DNA of 64,000 bases from JAVBPE01 sp031549865 (GTDB lineage Bacteria > Bacillota_I > Bacilli_A > Acholeplasmatales > Anaeroplasmataceae), in NCBI GenBank assembly GCA_031549865.1, contig JAVBPE010000002.1:353325-417324 (forward strand), in the 5' to 3' direction. The notes beneath the pieces are model-generated. The model was not told where the DNA came from and made no database searches. It saw only the letters and a list, made by a program, of their open reading frames with translations. Shown in pieces: positions 9,707 through 17,545 of the stretch. The stretch's first letter is position 1; every line of letters begins with the position of its first letter. The position numbers and the translations under genes were made by a program.

Positions 9707-10918
9707 ATGGTTAAAGAAAAAATAGATTTAGCATTTGATGCTTCTTTTGAATTAATGACTTTAAAATCTAAAGTTAAAAATGAAATGTTATGGAGCATAA
9801 AAGAAGCAATTAATAAAAATAAGGAATTAATATTAATTGAAAATAAAAAAGATTTAGATGAAGCCAAAGATAAAATAAGTGATGTAATGTTTAAACGCTT
9901 AGAATTAACTGATAAGAAAATAGAGGATATTATATCTTCAATCGATAAGGTTATTGCTTTAAAAGATCCTATTAATGAAATAATGTCTAAGAACACAATG
10001 CCAAATGGGCTTTTAATTAAGAAAGTAAGAGTACCTTTTGGACTTATTGCCTCAATTTATGAATCACGACCTAATGTAACGATAGATATCGCTGTCTTAG
10101 CTTTAAAAACTGGAAATGCGATTATACTAAAAGGTGGTAAGGAAGTTAAACACACTAATACATTATTAGTTAATTTAATGCAAGAAGCAATAAGCAAATA
10201 TGTTAATAAAAATGGAATTCAATTAGTTTACAATCGTGAAGATACCGAGGAAATTCTAACAAACAAAAAGATATCGTTGCTTATTCCAAGGGGGAGTAAA
10301 TCATTGATTGACTTTGTGGTTAGTAATGCTAAAGTTCCTGTTATTGAAACTGGTGCTGGAGTATGTCATATTTATGTTGATAGCAATAGTGATGATAATA
10401 TGAGTCTTAATATCATTTATAATGCTAAAACTTCAAATCCTGCTGTATGTAATGCCGTTGAAACGGTTTTAATCCATGAAGATAAAAAATATTTAATTAA
10501 TGATTTAATAAAGAGATTAAGCAATGTAAAATTTTATGGAAATCTTGATGTTAAAAAAGAATTTGATGTTGAGTTAATAAATGAAGAAGATTATAATACA
10601 GAATACGATGATTTAAAGTTATCAATTAAAATTGTTAAAAATATTGATGAAGCAATTAAACATATAAGAAATCATTCTACAAATCATTCGGATTCAATTA
10701 TTTCAAATATTAAGACAAATCAAGAAAAATTTTTAAATTCAATTGATTCAGCCTGTTTATATGTCAATGCATCAACAAGATTTACAGATGGTGGATGTTT
10801 TGGGCTTGGCGCGGAGGTTGGAATTTCAACAGGAAAACTACACGCTAGAGGACCAATGGGATTAAAAGAATTGACGACTTATAAATATAAAATATATGGA
10901 AATGGTCAAATAAGATAA
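9707..10918 (+). CDS. proA: Gamma-glutamyl phosphate reductase
   Basis: 403 residues; NADPH-dependent reduction of glutamyl phosphate to glutamate semialdehyde, second step of proline synthesis, partner of proB. The catalytic Cys lies in NPAVCNAVETVL, and typical segments VPFGLIASIYESRPNVT, LIPRGSKSLIDFV and the C-terminal GFGAEVGIST-like motif (LGAEVGISTGKLHARGPMGL) are present. RBS GAGGTG overlaps the proB stop. Normal family length. Confidence 0.97.
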   Translation: MVKEKIDLAFDASFELMTLKSKVKNEMLWSIKEAINKNKELILIENKKDLDEAKDKISDVMFKRLELTDKKIEDIISSIDKVIALKDPINEIMSKNTMPNGLLIKKVRVPFGLIASIYESRPNVTIDIAVLALKTGNAIILKGGKEVKHTNTLLVNLMQEAISKYVNKNGIQLVYNREDTEEILTNKKISLLIPRGSKSLIDFVVSNAKVPVIETGAGVCHIYVDSNSDDNMSLNIIYNAKTSNPAVCNAVETVLIHEDKKYLINDLIKRLSNVKFYGNLDVKKEFDVELINEEDYNTEYDDLKLSIKIVKNIDEAIKHIRNHSTNHSDSIISNIKTNQEKFLNSIDSACLYVNASTRFTDGGCFGLGAEVGISTGKLHARGPMGLKELTTYKYKIYGNGQIR

Positions 10919-10941
10919 AAAGAGAGAAATCTCTTTTTTTT
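10919..10941 (+). terminator. Terminator of the proBA operon
   Basis: Stem AAAGAGA/TCTCTTT closed by a GAAA tetraloop and followed by T residues, immediately after the proA stop. Confidence 0.9.
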
Positions 10942-10964
10942 CATGTTTTTTTTGCATTTTATTA

Positions 10965-10993
10965 TTGACTTTAGTTTAGTTTTCTTATATAAT
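10965..10993 (+). promoter_or_regulatory. Promoter of tRNA-Pro
   Basis: TTGACT (10965-10970), 17-bp spacer, TATAAT (10988-10993); a consensus sigma-A promoter 30 bases before the tRNA. Confidence 0.88.
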
Positions 10994-11022
10994 TCTACTT
11001 GCATGTGAAAATATGCATAAGT

Positions 11023-11099
11023 CGGGAAGTAGCTTAGCTTGGTAGAGCGCTTGGTTTGGGACCAAGAGGTCGCAGGTTCAAATCCTGTTTTCCCGACCA
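11023..11099 (+). tRNA. tRNA-Pro (anticodon TGG)
   Basis: 77-nt cloverleaf. Acceptor CGGGAAG pairs with TTTCCCG, anticodon loop TTTGGGA gives TGG, T loop TTCAAAT, discriminator A and encoded CCA. The antisense reading of this tRNA produces a familiar false protein (VGKTGFEPATSW) and is not a gene. Confidence 0.97.
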
Positions 11100-11149
11100 T
11101 CTAAAAAACAATACTTATGGGAATAAGTTTGATATAGATGAAATTATAG

Positions 11150-11178
11150 TTGACATTTACCCAAAATGCTGATATAAT
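11150..11178 (+). promoter_or_regulatory. Promoter of tRNA-Gly
   Basis: TTGACA (11150-11155), 17-bp spacer, TATAAT (11173-11178), so this tRNA has its own promoter. Confidence 0.9.
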
Positions 11179-11195
11179 TTCAAGTGCATTTATTT

Positions 11196-11269
11196 GCGAG
11201 TGTAGTTTAATGGTAGAACCTTAGCCTTCCAAGCTAATGACGTGAGTTCGATTCTCATCACTCGCTCCA
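11196..11269 (+). tRNA. tRNA-Gly (anticodon TCC)
   Basis: 74-nt cloverleaf. Acceptor GCGAGTG pairs with CACTCGC, anticodon loop CTTCCAA gives TCC, T loop TTCGATT, discriminator T and encoded CCA. Confidence 0.97.
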
Positions 11270-11282
11270 TACTAATTATGAT

Positions 11283-11307
11283 AATGTCCAATAGGGCATT
11301 TTTTTTA
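11283..11307 (+). terminator. Terminator after tRNA-Gly
   Basis: Stem AATGTCC/GGGCATT, AATA loop, then eight T. Confidence 0.88.
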
Positions 11308-11344
11308 TAGATTTGTTGTAATAAATAAAAAAGGAGGTTTTCTT

Positions 11345-11812
11345 ATGGATATGAGTAAATTTAGTTTAACTAAACATGATCCTATTATTATAGATTTAAT
11401 TAAAATTTGTGACCATAAAATATTAGCTACATGGGCAATTGATTGCTTAAATAGAGTCATCCCTTATTATATGGAGAACTATCCTACAGAGTTAACACCA
11501 TTTAACGCTATTAATATTTTAAAGAAATGGCAAAATGATGAAATAAGTATGTGGGAAGCAAGAAAGTATTGCTGGTCTATTTTAAAACTAGCCAAAATAT
11601 TAGAACAAGATGATAAAATTGCTTGTCTTATATTAAGAGCTACAAGCCATACCTTGGCAACATGTCATGTTAAAACCCATGCTGAAGGCTGTGCTATGTA
11701 TATAATCGCAGTTATAAAAGAAATAAATAAAAATAAAAATAATGTTATTAATTTAATGGAAGAAGAGAGAACTTGGCAAATAAATAAATTAAATGAGTTA
11801 ATGAAAGAATAA
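11345..11812 (+). CDS. Imm5-like putative immunity protein
   Basis: 155 residues, all-helical, cytosolic. The order ATWAIDCLNRVIPYYMENYP, then a Trp-x-x-x-Glu-Ile-Ser-x-x-Glu-Ala-Arg segment (WQNDEISMWEARKY) and RATSHTLATCHVKTHAEG resembles the Imm5 family, annotated as immunity proteins against polymorphic toxins. This is by-eye recognition. RBS AGGAGG at 11332. No toxin gene is adjacent, so it would be an orphan immunity gene if the family call holds. It ends at a hairpin shared with the converging gene. Confidence 0.6.
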   Translation: MDMSKFSLTKHDPIIIDLIKICDHKILATWAIDCLNRVIPYYMENYPTELTPFNAINILKKWQNDEISMWEARKYCWSILKLAKILEQDDKIACLILRATSHTLATCHVKTHAEGCAMYIIAVIKEINKNKNNVINLMEEERTWQINKLNELMKE

Positions 11813-11840
11813 AAACTATCATGTGATAGTTTATTTTTTT
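11813..11840. terminator. Bidirectional terminator between converging genes
   Basis: Stem AAACTATCA/TGATAGTTT (11813-11821, 11824-11832), with T-runs on both sides when read on either strand. The stop codon of the minus-strand gene lies inside the stem. Confidence 0.8.
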
Positions 11841-12076
11841 AATTTATGAGCTGTAATAATTGTATAACTATATCTATTTATTGTAATAATTATATTTTCA
11901 TATGTTATATACCAATTTTTGCCTTTTAATATAATACTATCTGATTTAAAAATTATTTCTTTTGACCATAAAACTACATCATTAATATCTAAATTTAGAT
12001 TTCTTTTAATTCTTATCACGCCAAGCTCTGTAGTATGAATTTTATCTAAATTGCTTAATAAATCATTGTTCATCAA
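11831..12076 (-). CDS. DUF3781-like small protein
   Basis: 81 residues. The segments LDKIHTTELGVIRIKRNL and KGKNWYITYENIIITINRYSYTIITAHK resemble the DUF3781 family of unknown function. Cytosolic, no signal. Its start overlaps the end of the upstream membrane-protein gene by 14 bases, so the two are translated as a coupled pair. A second Met at 12073 is an equally possible start. Confidence 0.65.
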   Translation of the reverse strand: MMNNDLLSNLDKIHTTELGVIRIKRNLNLDINDVVLWSKEIIFKSDSIILKGKNWYITYENIIITINRYSYTIITAHKLKK

Positions 12077-12368
12077 TTAGAACCTCTTTTTTCTTTTTTA
12101 TATATTTCTTTCTAAACCCAAATATTGCTCCAATAACTAATAAAATTCCAACAATCCAGATTACCAAAGACATTACTATATTTTTTTCATAACAAATTAT
12201 TCCTAACCAAAAAATTAGTCCAAATATAACTGCAAAGAAAGTGAAAATCATGAATAGTAGTGGATAGCGAACCCATTTACTTATATTTTTATTATTTATT
12301 AAATTTATCGTGCCTTCAATAAGTAAAGTGAATATTATTTCAAATATTAATTCCCCTAATAATTCCAT
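12063..12368 (-). CDS. Small membrane protein, unknown function
   Basis: 101 residues with two strongly hydrophobic segments (about residues 34-57 and 63-84) and a basic C-terminal tail (FRKKYIKKKKEV). RBS GGAGGT lies 7 bases before the ATG on the minus strand. It is the first gene of a two-gene minus-strand unit with the DUF3781-like gene and is divergent from the coiled-coil gene at 12527. No family recognised. Confidence 0.65.
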   Translation of the reverse strand: MELLGELIFEIIFTLLIEGTINLINNKNISKWVRYPLLFMIFTFFAVIFGLIFWLGIICYEKNIVMSLVIWIVGILLVIGAIFGFRKKYIKKKKEVLIDEQ

Positions 12369-12478
12369 AGTTTACCTCCAATAAATTATATGTCTAGAAT
12401 AACATAATTTATTGGAAAAATTAATGAATATTTTATGAAAATAAAATATTAAAGAAATAATTTATATCTGTTCTTGTT

Positions 12479-12507
12479 TTGACAAATAATAAATGCTAAA
12501 ATAAATA
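12479..12507 (+). promoter_or_regulatory. Promoter of the coiled-coil membrane gene
   Basis: TTGACA (12479-12484) with a 17-bp spacer to TAAATA (12502-12507). The -10 is imperfect. Confidence 0.55.
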
Positions 12508-12526
12508 TAAGAAGAGAGGTACTCCT

Positions 12527-13432
12527 ATGGATTTAAAAGAATGCGCTAAAGTTTTAAAAAAATATGATGATAATGAAAGAAAAATAAATTCTTTAAGAGA
12601 TAAAATTTCTACAATGGAAGATCAAATTTATGACTCAAAAGATATTGATGATAATATTTCAAAAATAAAAAATCAATGTCAAGATGAAATTTCAAAAGTA
12701 GAAGAAGATTATTTAGATGTATATAAATACTTAAATTCAGTACATAACCCTAATAATGCCACAAAAGGTTTTGTGCCTAAAAATACACATAAAAACTATG
12801 ATGAATATTTTATTAATACCTTTGAAAATTTAAATAAATATGCGAAGATACAATTATGGACTTTATTTGTTTCTATTATAGCTATTGTTGCATTATGGAT
12901 AGTCCTTGCGATAACTGCTCAAATAGAATGGATCAAATATGTGGTAATTCCATTTGGAATAGCTATTCCAGTCTTATTATTTTTTATTTTAAGAACTTCA
13001 ATTTATAAGCCTCTTCAAAGATATGCTTATGACCAAGGAGAAGCATTAAAAGACAAACATAATATATTTGTTAAAATGAAAAAAGATGAAATTGTTGAAA
13101 AAATTGAACGTTTGCAATTTTCAAAAACACAAGAAATTGATCGTCGAAAAGCTTTATTTGAAGAAGAAGAAAAAGGAATAGAAGAAGAAATAAAAAAATT
13201 AAGACAAAATAATTTCAAAAAAGATATTCCTGAGCAAATATTTAATATGTACAAAGAAGTTGAAAATAAAGAATTATTTGTTTATTTCTTAGAATTCTCA
13301 GAAACAGAAAGTATATTAACGATATATCAAAACGTTAGAGTTCAAGAAATGTTAAAAAAACTTAATGATAATATTGAAAAAGAAAATATTAGACTACAAA
13401 GTATAATTAAAATATTAGAAAAAACTTCTTAA
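12527..13432 (+). CDS. Coiled-coil membrane protein, unknown function
   Basis: 301 residues: an N-terminal helical/coiled-coil part (1-70), two adjacent membrane segments (about 108-132 and 138-156), and a long charged C-terminal coiled coil (170-300, Lys/Glu-rich, heptad-like). Both coiled-coil parts would lie on the same side of the membrane, probably cytoplasmic. RBS GAGAGG precedes the ATG. Monocistronic, with its own terminator. I do not recognise the family. Confidence 0.75.
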   Translation: MDLKECAKVLKKYDDNERKINSLRDKISTMEDQIYDSKDIDDNISKIKNQCQDEISKVEEDYLDVYKYLNSVHNPNNATKGFVPKNTHKNYDEYFINTFENLNKYAKIQLWTLFVSIIAIVALWIVLAITAQIEWIKYVVIPFGIAIPVLLFFILRTSIYKPLQRYAYDQGEALKDKHNIFVKMKKDEIVEKIERLQFSKTQEIDRRKALFEEEEKGIEEEIKKLRQNNFKKDIPEQIFNMYKEVENKELFVYFLEFSETESILTIYQNVRVQEMLKKLNDNIEKENIRLQSIIKILEKTS

Positions 13433-13460
13433 AACATGCTTAGGCATGTTTTTATTTTTT
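13432..13460 (+). terminator. Terminator after the coiled-coil gene
   Basis: 8-bp stem AAACATGC/GCATGTTT with TTAG loop, then T-rich. Confidence 0.88.
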
Positions 13461-13479
13461 AGGTTTTTAAAAGTTTATA

Positions 13480-13560
13480 TATAAAAAGAAGAACAATTCG
13501 GGAGATGAATTGTTCTTCAGGGGAGAGATTATTCGAAAAGTTTAATTGTAAACTTTTACA
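13480..13560 (-). ncRNA. Candidate small regulatory RNA with two C-rich motifs
   Basis: On the minus strand a consensus promoter (see 13566-13594) would start an RNA near 13560. It has a 5' hairpin AAAAGTTTA/TAAACTTTT, a single-stranded linker with TCTCTCCCC, and a perfect 12-bp hairpin (13518-13507 with 13499-13488) whose loop is ATCTCCC, followed by TTTTTAT: an intrinsic terminator. No open reading frame of note. C-rich UCCC motifs in loops are the seed type of Staphylococcus/Bacillus sRNAs such as RsaE/RoxS, which block Shine-Dalgarno sequences; that role is inferred here. Length about 80 nt. Confidence 0.6.
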
Positions 13561-13565
13561 CCCTT

Positions 13566-13594
13566 ATTGTATCTTAAATTAATACATTTGTCAA
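13566..13594 (-). promoter_or_regulatory. Minus-strand promoter of the candidate sRNA
   Basis: Read on the minus strand: TTGACA (13594-13589), 17-bp spacer, TACAAT (13571-13566). There is no minus-strand protein gene downstream before the terminator. Confidence 0.7.
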
Positions 13595-13690
13595 TTTATT
13601 AACATAGAATAATAGAAAGTATATAAAACTTTTGAAAAATTATAAAATATGATATAATTAAGTATTCTTTTTTAGAATGGAGTTGAAGAT

Positions 13691-15331
13691 ATGTCATTAG
13701 AAATGGCGCAATTGTTATTTAAAGATGTAACAATTACAAAAAATGATTTAGAAAATAAATATAAACCACGTGAAAATGGGAAAATAGTAACTAGATTTGC
13801 CCCAAGTCCTACGGGTTTTTTACATATTGGTGGAGTATATACATCATTGATATGCCGCAAAATGGCGACGCAAAATAATGGTGTTTTTATGTTAAGAATT
13901 GAAGATACTGATAAAAAAAGAGAAGTAATAGGGTCAAAAGAAATAATCATTAATGTATTTAAAGAATTTGGAGTAAAAATTGATGAAGGTCCAATTTCAA
14001 CTGATGCTGAAATAGGTGAATATGGTCCTTATATTCAAAGTAATAGAAAGGATATCTATCAAGCTTTAGCTAAAGAATTAGTAATAAAAGATTTAGCATA
14101 CCCATGTTTTTTAACAGAAGAAGAATTAAGCCAAATTCATGAAGAACAAGTTAAAAATAAATTAACGCCTGGATTATATAAGGAATATGCGAAATATCGC
14201 GATATAACGTATTTAGAAGCAAAAGAATTAATTAATCAAAATAAAGAATATGTTCTAAGATTTAAAGTCCCTTCTAATAGTGAATCAAGAATAATGATAA
14301 ATGATTTAATAAGAGGCGAGATTGAAATGGAAAATAATCTAAATGATTTTGTATTATTAAAATCAGATGGAATTCCAACATATCATTTCGCTCATGCTTG
14401 TGATGATCATTTAATGCGTACTACACATGTTATTCGTGGTGAAGAATGGATTTCATCTTTGCCGATTCATTTACAATTATTTAATGCATTAGAATTTGAA
14501 TTGCCTAAATATGCTCATGTTGCCCCAGTTATGAAACAGGATTTAGATTCTAGAAGAAAACTTTCGAAAAGAAAAGATCCTGAATCTAGCGCAGAATTTT
14601 ATTTAGAAAAAGGGTATCCAATTAAAGCAATTTATGTTTATTTATATACCTTAATAAATTCAAATTTTGAAGAATGGTATTTAGAAAATAAAAATTTAAA
14701 TATTGAAGATTTTGAAATGAAATTTTCTAATATGTCTAATAGTGGACCACTATATGACTTAGAAAAATTAAACAGTATTTCAAGTGAAGTTATATTTGAT
14801 ACAGAAATAGATTTAAATGTTTTAAATTTATTAAATTGGGCAAAGAAAAATGATATTAAGCAGTATGAAAGATATAATTCAGATTTAAATTTTGTAAAAA
14901 GATTATTCCAAACTCAAGGCCCATTAAGTAGTGAAAAAAGAAAAGATTTATATAATTATTCAATGTTTATGAATACTTTTAGTTTTTTTTATGATGATAT
15001 ATTTATAAATGAAGATAAGGCATATATGGAAGAATTTAATACATATTGTAAAGCCGAAGATAAAGATTTAATTATTAATTCATTTATCGAATTTTTTATA
15101 GAAAAACAAAACGGTAGTGAAAAAACTTTGAAAGATCTTAGTAAAGATTTAAATTACACTGATAAGAAAAAATATCAAAAAAATCCTGAAATGTACCGAG
15201 GAGTCATTATGGAATTTTATCATATTTTAAGAATGGCTTTATCTCATAAATCAAGTGGCATATCGATGGATGATATTATTGATGTCTTAGGATACGATAA
15301 AGTAATTCAAAGATTAAAAGCTTTACTTTAG
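13691..15331 (+). CDS. gltX: Glutamyl-tRNA synthetase
   Basis: 546 residues, class I aminoacyl-tRNA synthetase charging tRNA-Glu. The HIGH-type motif is APSPTGFLHIGG at about residues 38-49; the KMSKS-type motif is RKLSKRKDPES. The catalytic domain is preceded by about 30 extra residues (MAQLLFKDVTITKNDLENKY), and the total is longer than the roughly 485 residues usual in Bacillus, as in the long clostridial form. -10 TATAAT at 13653-13658; RBS GGAG at 13679. First gene of a probable unit with the following three genes (8-base gap). Confidence 0.93.
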   Translation: MSLEMAQLLFKDVTITKNDLENKYKPRENGKIVTRFAPSPTGFLHIGGVYTSLICRKMATQNNGVFMLRIEDTDKKREVIGSKEIIINVFKEFGVKIDEGPISTDAEIGEYGPYIQSNRKDIYQALAKELVIKDLAYPCFLTEEELSQIHEEQVKNKLTPGLYKEYAKYRDITYLEAKELINQNKEYVLRFKVPSNSESRIMINDLIRGEIEMENNLNDFVLLKSDGIPTYHFAHACDDHLMRTTHVIRGEEWISSLPIHLQLFNALEFELPKYAHVAPVMKQDLDSRRKLSKRKDPESSAEFYLEKGYPIKAIYVYLYTLINSNFEEWYLENKNLNIEDFEMKFSNMSNSGPLYDLEKLNSISSEVIFDTEIDLNVLNLLNWAKKNDIKQYERYNSDLNFVKRLFQTQGPLSSEKRKDLYNYSMFMNTFSFFYDDIFINEDKAYMEEFNTYCKAEDKDLIINSFIEFFIEKQNGSEKTLKDLSKDLNYTDKKKYQKNPEMYRGVIMEFYHILRMALSHKSSGISMDDIIDVLGYDKVIQRLKALL

Positions 15332-15339
15332 GTGATTTT

Positions 15340-15798
15340 ATGAATAAAAAAGAATTTGTTCAAAATTTAAGAGTAAATAAAAAAATTAAAGGTAAAAGAC
15401 CAGCATATGTATCAATGTATAAAAATAATGGTGGTCTTTGTAATTCAAATGTTGGTCATTTTTTGATTTCAATAGTAGAGGATAAAATTTCTTTCCAAGC
15501 TTTTTCTAAATGGTTTAATGTAATGAAACCACAGCATGATTTATTAATCAATATTTCTGATTTGGGTCATTTTACATATAAAGCAGAAGGTGGAGTTTTA
15601 AAGATAATAACATTCTATACTAAAAGAGGAAAATATTTGCCTATTTGTTATTATACTGGAACAAAAGATGGACATGAAACCGAAGTTAATTTAGATTATC
15701 TAATGACTTATTTAAAAGAACTTGGTGTAAGAGAAAGAAATTTAATACCAGTATACGAGGAAGATGAAGATGACGAAGGACAAGACAGTCAAAATTGA
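15340..15798 (+). CDS. Hypothetical protein with acidic tail
   Basis: 152 residues, cytosolic, no family recognised. The body mixes Lys-rich (NKKIKGKRPAYVSMYK) and aromatic segments (SFQAFSKWFNVM). The last 17 residues are very acidic (EEDEDDEGQ). RBS AGGTGATTTT follows the gltX stop. A small basic reading frame starts inside its 3' end, in another frame, and cvfB follows, so it is likely co-transcribed with gltX and cvfB. Confidence 0.65.
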   Translation: MNKKEFVQNLRVNKKIKGKRPAYVSMYKNNGGLCNSNVGHFLISIVEDKISFQAFSKWFNVMKPQHDLLINISDLGHFTYKAEGGVLKIITFYTKRGKYLPICYYTGTKDGHETEVNLDYLMTYLKELGVRERNLIPVYEEDEDDEGQDSQN

Positions 15799-15922
15799 TG
15801 AAAAAAAATTAATAGCTAAATATGAAAATGGCTATAAAAAGAAAAGTGTTCCTTTTGAAAAGAAAAAAGAAATGTATTTAAAACAAACTGATCGCAATTA
15901 TAAAGATGGCGATAGAAATTAA
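15770..15922 (+). CDS. Small basic protein, 50 residues, overlapping its upstream gene
   Basis: An ATG at 15770 opens a 50-codon frame ending TAA at 15920-15922. It overlaps the last 29 bases of the upstream gene, with GAGG (15757-15760) nine bases ahead. The product is Lys-rich (KIDEKKLIAKYENG, VPFEKKKEMYLKQ, ending YKDGDRN), with no membrane segment. The RBS of cvfB overlaps its stop. Tight packing and codon use support a real gene; the function is unknown. Its positive charge contrasts with the acidic tail encoded just upstream. Confidence 0.55.
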   Translation: MTKDKTVKIDEKKLIAKYENGYKKKSVPFEKKKEMYLKQTDRNYKDGDRN

Positions 15923-15931
15923 GGTGAAAAT

Positions 15932-16771
15932 ATGAATATTGGTGAAATTAATAAACTTAAAGTTGTAAGAAAAAGCGATCTAGGATTCATGTTAACTGAT
16001 GGAAAAGATGATGTTTTAATGCATTTTCGTGAATCAATAAAAGAATATAATGACAATGATGAAGTCGAAGCATTTATATTTTATGATAAAGCTGGAAGAA
16101 CTTGTGCTACAACAAAAACTCCTGTTATGACTTTATCAAAACCAGGATTTGCTCGTGTTGTAAATATTATTAATACAATGGGGATATTTTTAGAGAATAA
16201 TTGTTCAAAAGACGTTTTAATATCAAAAGATTACCTACCTTATGAATTAGATAAATGGCCCAAAATAAATGATATTATTTTAGCTAAATTGAAATTAAAA
16301 GGTGAAAGCTTAGTTGCTAAGCCAATGAACCGTGATGAATTAAAAGAAATGAAAAACACAATCGAATATGCTGAAGGCGAACTAGTAAATGGATTCGTAA
16401 GTAAGATTAGTGAATCTGGTGTAGGTATTATTTCCAAAGATATGACTTATATTTTTGTTCCTAAAATTATGTTAAGAAATGATTATCATATTGGTGAAGA
16501 AGTAAGTGTCAAAATTACTAAGAAGAATGGTAATTTTGAATATTACGGTTCTTTAAATGAAAATAAAGAAGTCTTAGTTGATAAAGATAAAGAAACAATC
16601 ATTAATTACCTTAAAAATCATAACGGTAAAATGAGTATAACAGCTAAAAGTAGTTCAGAAGAAATAGAAGCCCGTTTTAAAATGAGTCGTAAGGCATTTA
16701 AACGTGCATTAGGCGCTTTGTATAAAGAAAAAGTTGTTTCAATTGATGAAGATATAACAACATTAAATTAA
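15932..16771 (+). CDS. cvfB: S1-domain RNA-binding protein CvfB
   Basis: 279 residues. Layout fits the CvfB/YitL family: an N-terminal OB/S1-like module (INKLKVVRKSDLGFMLTDG, about 1-65), a second (GFARVVNIINTMGIFLEN, about 70-140), a third S1-like module (GFVSKISESGVGIISK) and a C-terminal winged helix (ARFKMSRKAFKRALGALYKEKVV). Family members bind RNA and affect virulence-factor and DNA-topology gene expression in Staphylococcus; the mechanism is not well established. RBS AAGGTGA overlaps the stop of the small upstream gene. It ends at a strong hairpin shared with yidD. Confidence 0.85.
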   Translation: MNIGEINKLKVVRKSDLGFMLTDGKDDVLMHFRESIKEYNDNDEVEAFIFYDKAGRTCATTKTPVMTLSKPGFARVVNIINTMGIFLENNCSKDVLISKDYLPYELDKWPKINDIILAKLKLKGESLVAKPMNRDELKEMKNTIEYAEGELVNGFVSKISESGVGIISKDMTYIFVPKIMLRNDYHIGEEVSVKITKKNGNFEYYGSLNENKEVLVDKDKETIINYLKNHNGKMSITAKSSSEEIEARFKMSRKAFKRALGALYKEKVVSIDEDITTLN

Positions 16772-16820
16772 AAAGAATATCATAACTATTTTATATTTTA
16801 TAGTTATGATATTCTTTTTT
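16771..16820. terminator. Bidirectional terminator between cvfB and yidD
   Basis: Perfect 18-bp stem (16771-16788 with 16801-16818) starting AAAAGAATATC, with A-run and T-run flanks usable from both strands. Confidence 0.93.
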
Positions 16821-17043
16821 TCTTTTCTTTTTTTAAAGGAACTGGATCATAGCCACCTTTACAAAACGGATTACATCTTATTAATCTCCATAAAGTTAAA
16901 AATGTTGCTTTGAAAAAATTATGTGTTTCATAAGATTCTTTAGCATATTGGCTACAAGTTGGAATAAACCTACATCTAGGAGGGGAATTTGGAGAGATTC
17001 CTTTTTGATAGATATCTATTAGTTTTAAGATTAATTTTTTCAT
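16804..17043 (-). CDS. yidD: Membrane protein insertion efficiency factor YidD
   Basis: 79 residues with the family signature: amphipathic N-terminus LIDIYQKGISP, then PPRCRFIPTCSQYAKES and RLIRCNPFCKGGYDPVP. The conserved Cys residues are present. It helps YidC/Sec-dependent insertion at the inner face of the membrane. RBS AAGGAGG upstream on the minus strand. Here it is alone, convergent with cvfB and divergent from perR, rather than in the usual rpmH-rnpA-yidC cluster. Confidence 0.95.
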   Translation of the reverse strand: MKKLILKLIDIYQKGISPNSPPRCRFIPTCSQYAKESYETHNFFKATFLTLWRLIRCNPFCKGGYDPVPLKKEKKKRIS

Positions 17044-17089
17044 ATTTCCTCCTTTTAAAAATATTTTATCATAAAAAATAAAAAAAGTA

Positions 17090-17128
17090 TTGCATTTTAA
17101 TTATAATGGTATATACTATTAATTAGTA
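17090..17128 (+). promoter_or_regulatory. Promoter and probable PerR/Fur operator
   Basis: TTGCAT (17090-17095), 16-bp spacer, TATACT (17112-17117). Overlapping the -10 is a 7-1-7 imperfect palindrome TACTATTAATTAGTA (17114-17128; six of seven pairs match), the geometry of Per/Fur boxes. Autoregulation of the perR-rubrerythrin pair is inferred. Confidence 0.6.
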
Positions 17129-17151
17129 ATATATATCAATAAGGAGGAAAC

Positions 17152-17544
17152 ATGAATACAAGAAATACAATGCAAAAAGAAATTGTATATAATGAATTTC
17201 TTAAATTTAAAAATCACCCATCTATTGATATGATTTATGATGAAATTCATAAGAATTACCCTACAATCAGTAAAGCTACGGTTTATAGAGTAATAAATCA
17301 ATTTGCAAAAGATGGAAAGATACAGCAGGTTAAAATTTTAGATCATGCTGATCGATATGATTTTAATCTAAGTTCACATATGCACATAAGATGTAAAAAT
17401 TGTGGATGTGTTGATGATATTTTTGCTGATAATGATTTGGATGTTTCTAAATTAAGTAAAAAAACAGATTATAAAATTACAAATATTGAAATAAACTTAG
17501 AAGGTATTTGTAAGAATTGTCAAAAGAAAGAAGAGGAAAAATAA
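17152..17544 (+). CDS. Fur-family peroxide-type regulator (PerR-like)
   Basis: 130 residues. N-terminal winged helix (HPSIDMIYDEIHKNYPTISKATVYRVINQF) and metal-binding C-terminal dimerisation domain with HMHIRCKNCG and a second CKNCQ; the two CxxC pairs form the structural zinc site. An Asp (VDDIF) sits near the position that distinguishes PerR from Fur (Glu). It directly precedes a rubrerythrin, the usual PerR target in anaerobes, with a one-base gap. PerR is therefore preferred over Fur, but metal specificity is not proven. Confidence 0.82.
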   Translation: MNTRNTMQKEIVYNEFLKFKNHPSIDMIYDEIHKNYPTISKATVYRVINQFAKDGKIQQVKILDHADRYDFNLSSHMHIRCKNCGCVDDIFADNDLDVSKLSKKTDYKITNIEINLEGICKNCQKKEEEK

Positions 17545-17545
17545 T

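Noticed and set aside
10906..11100. Minus-strand open frame reading VGKTGFEPATSW
   Set aside because: It is the complement of tRNA-Pro, a well-known false protein; the tRNA structure and promoter explain the sequence.
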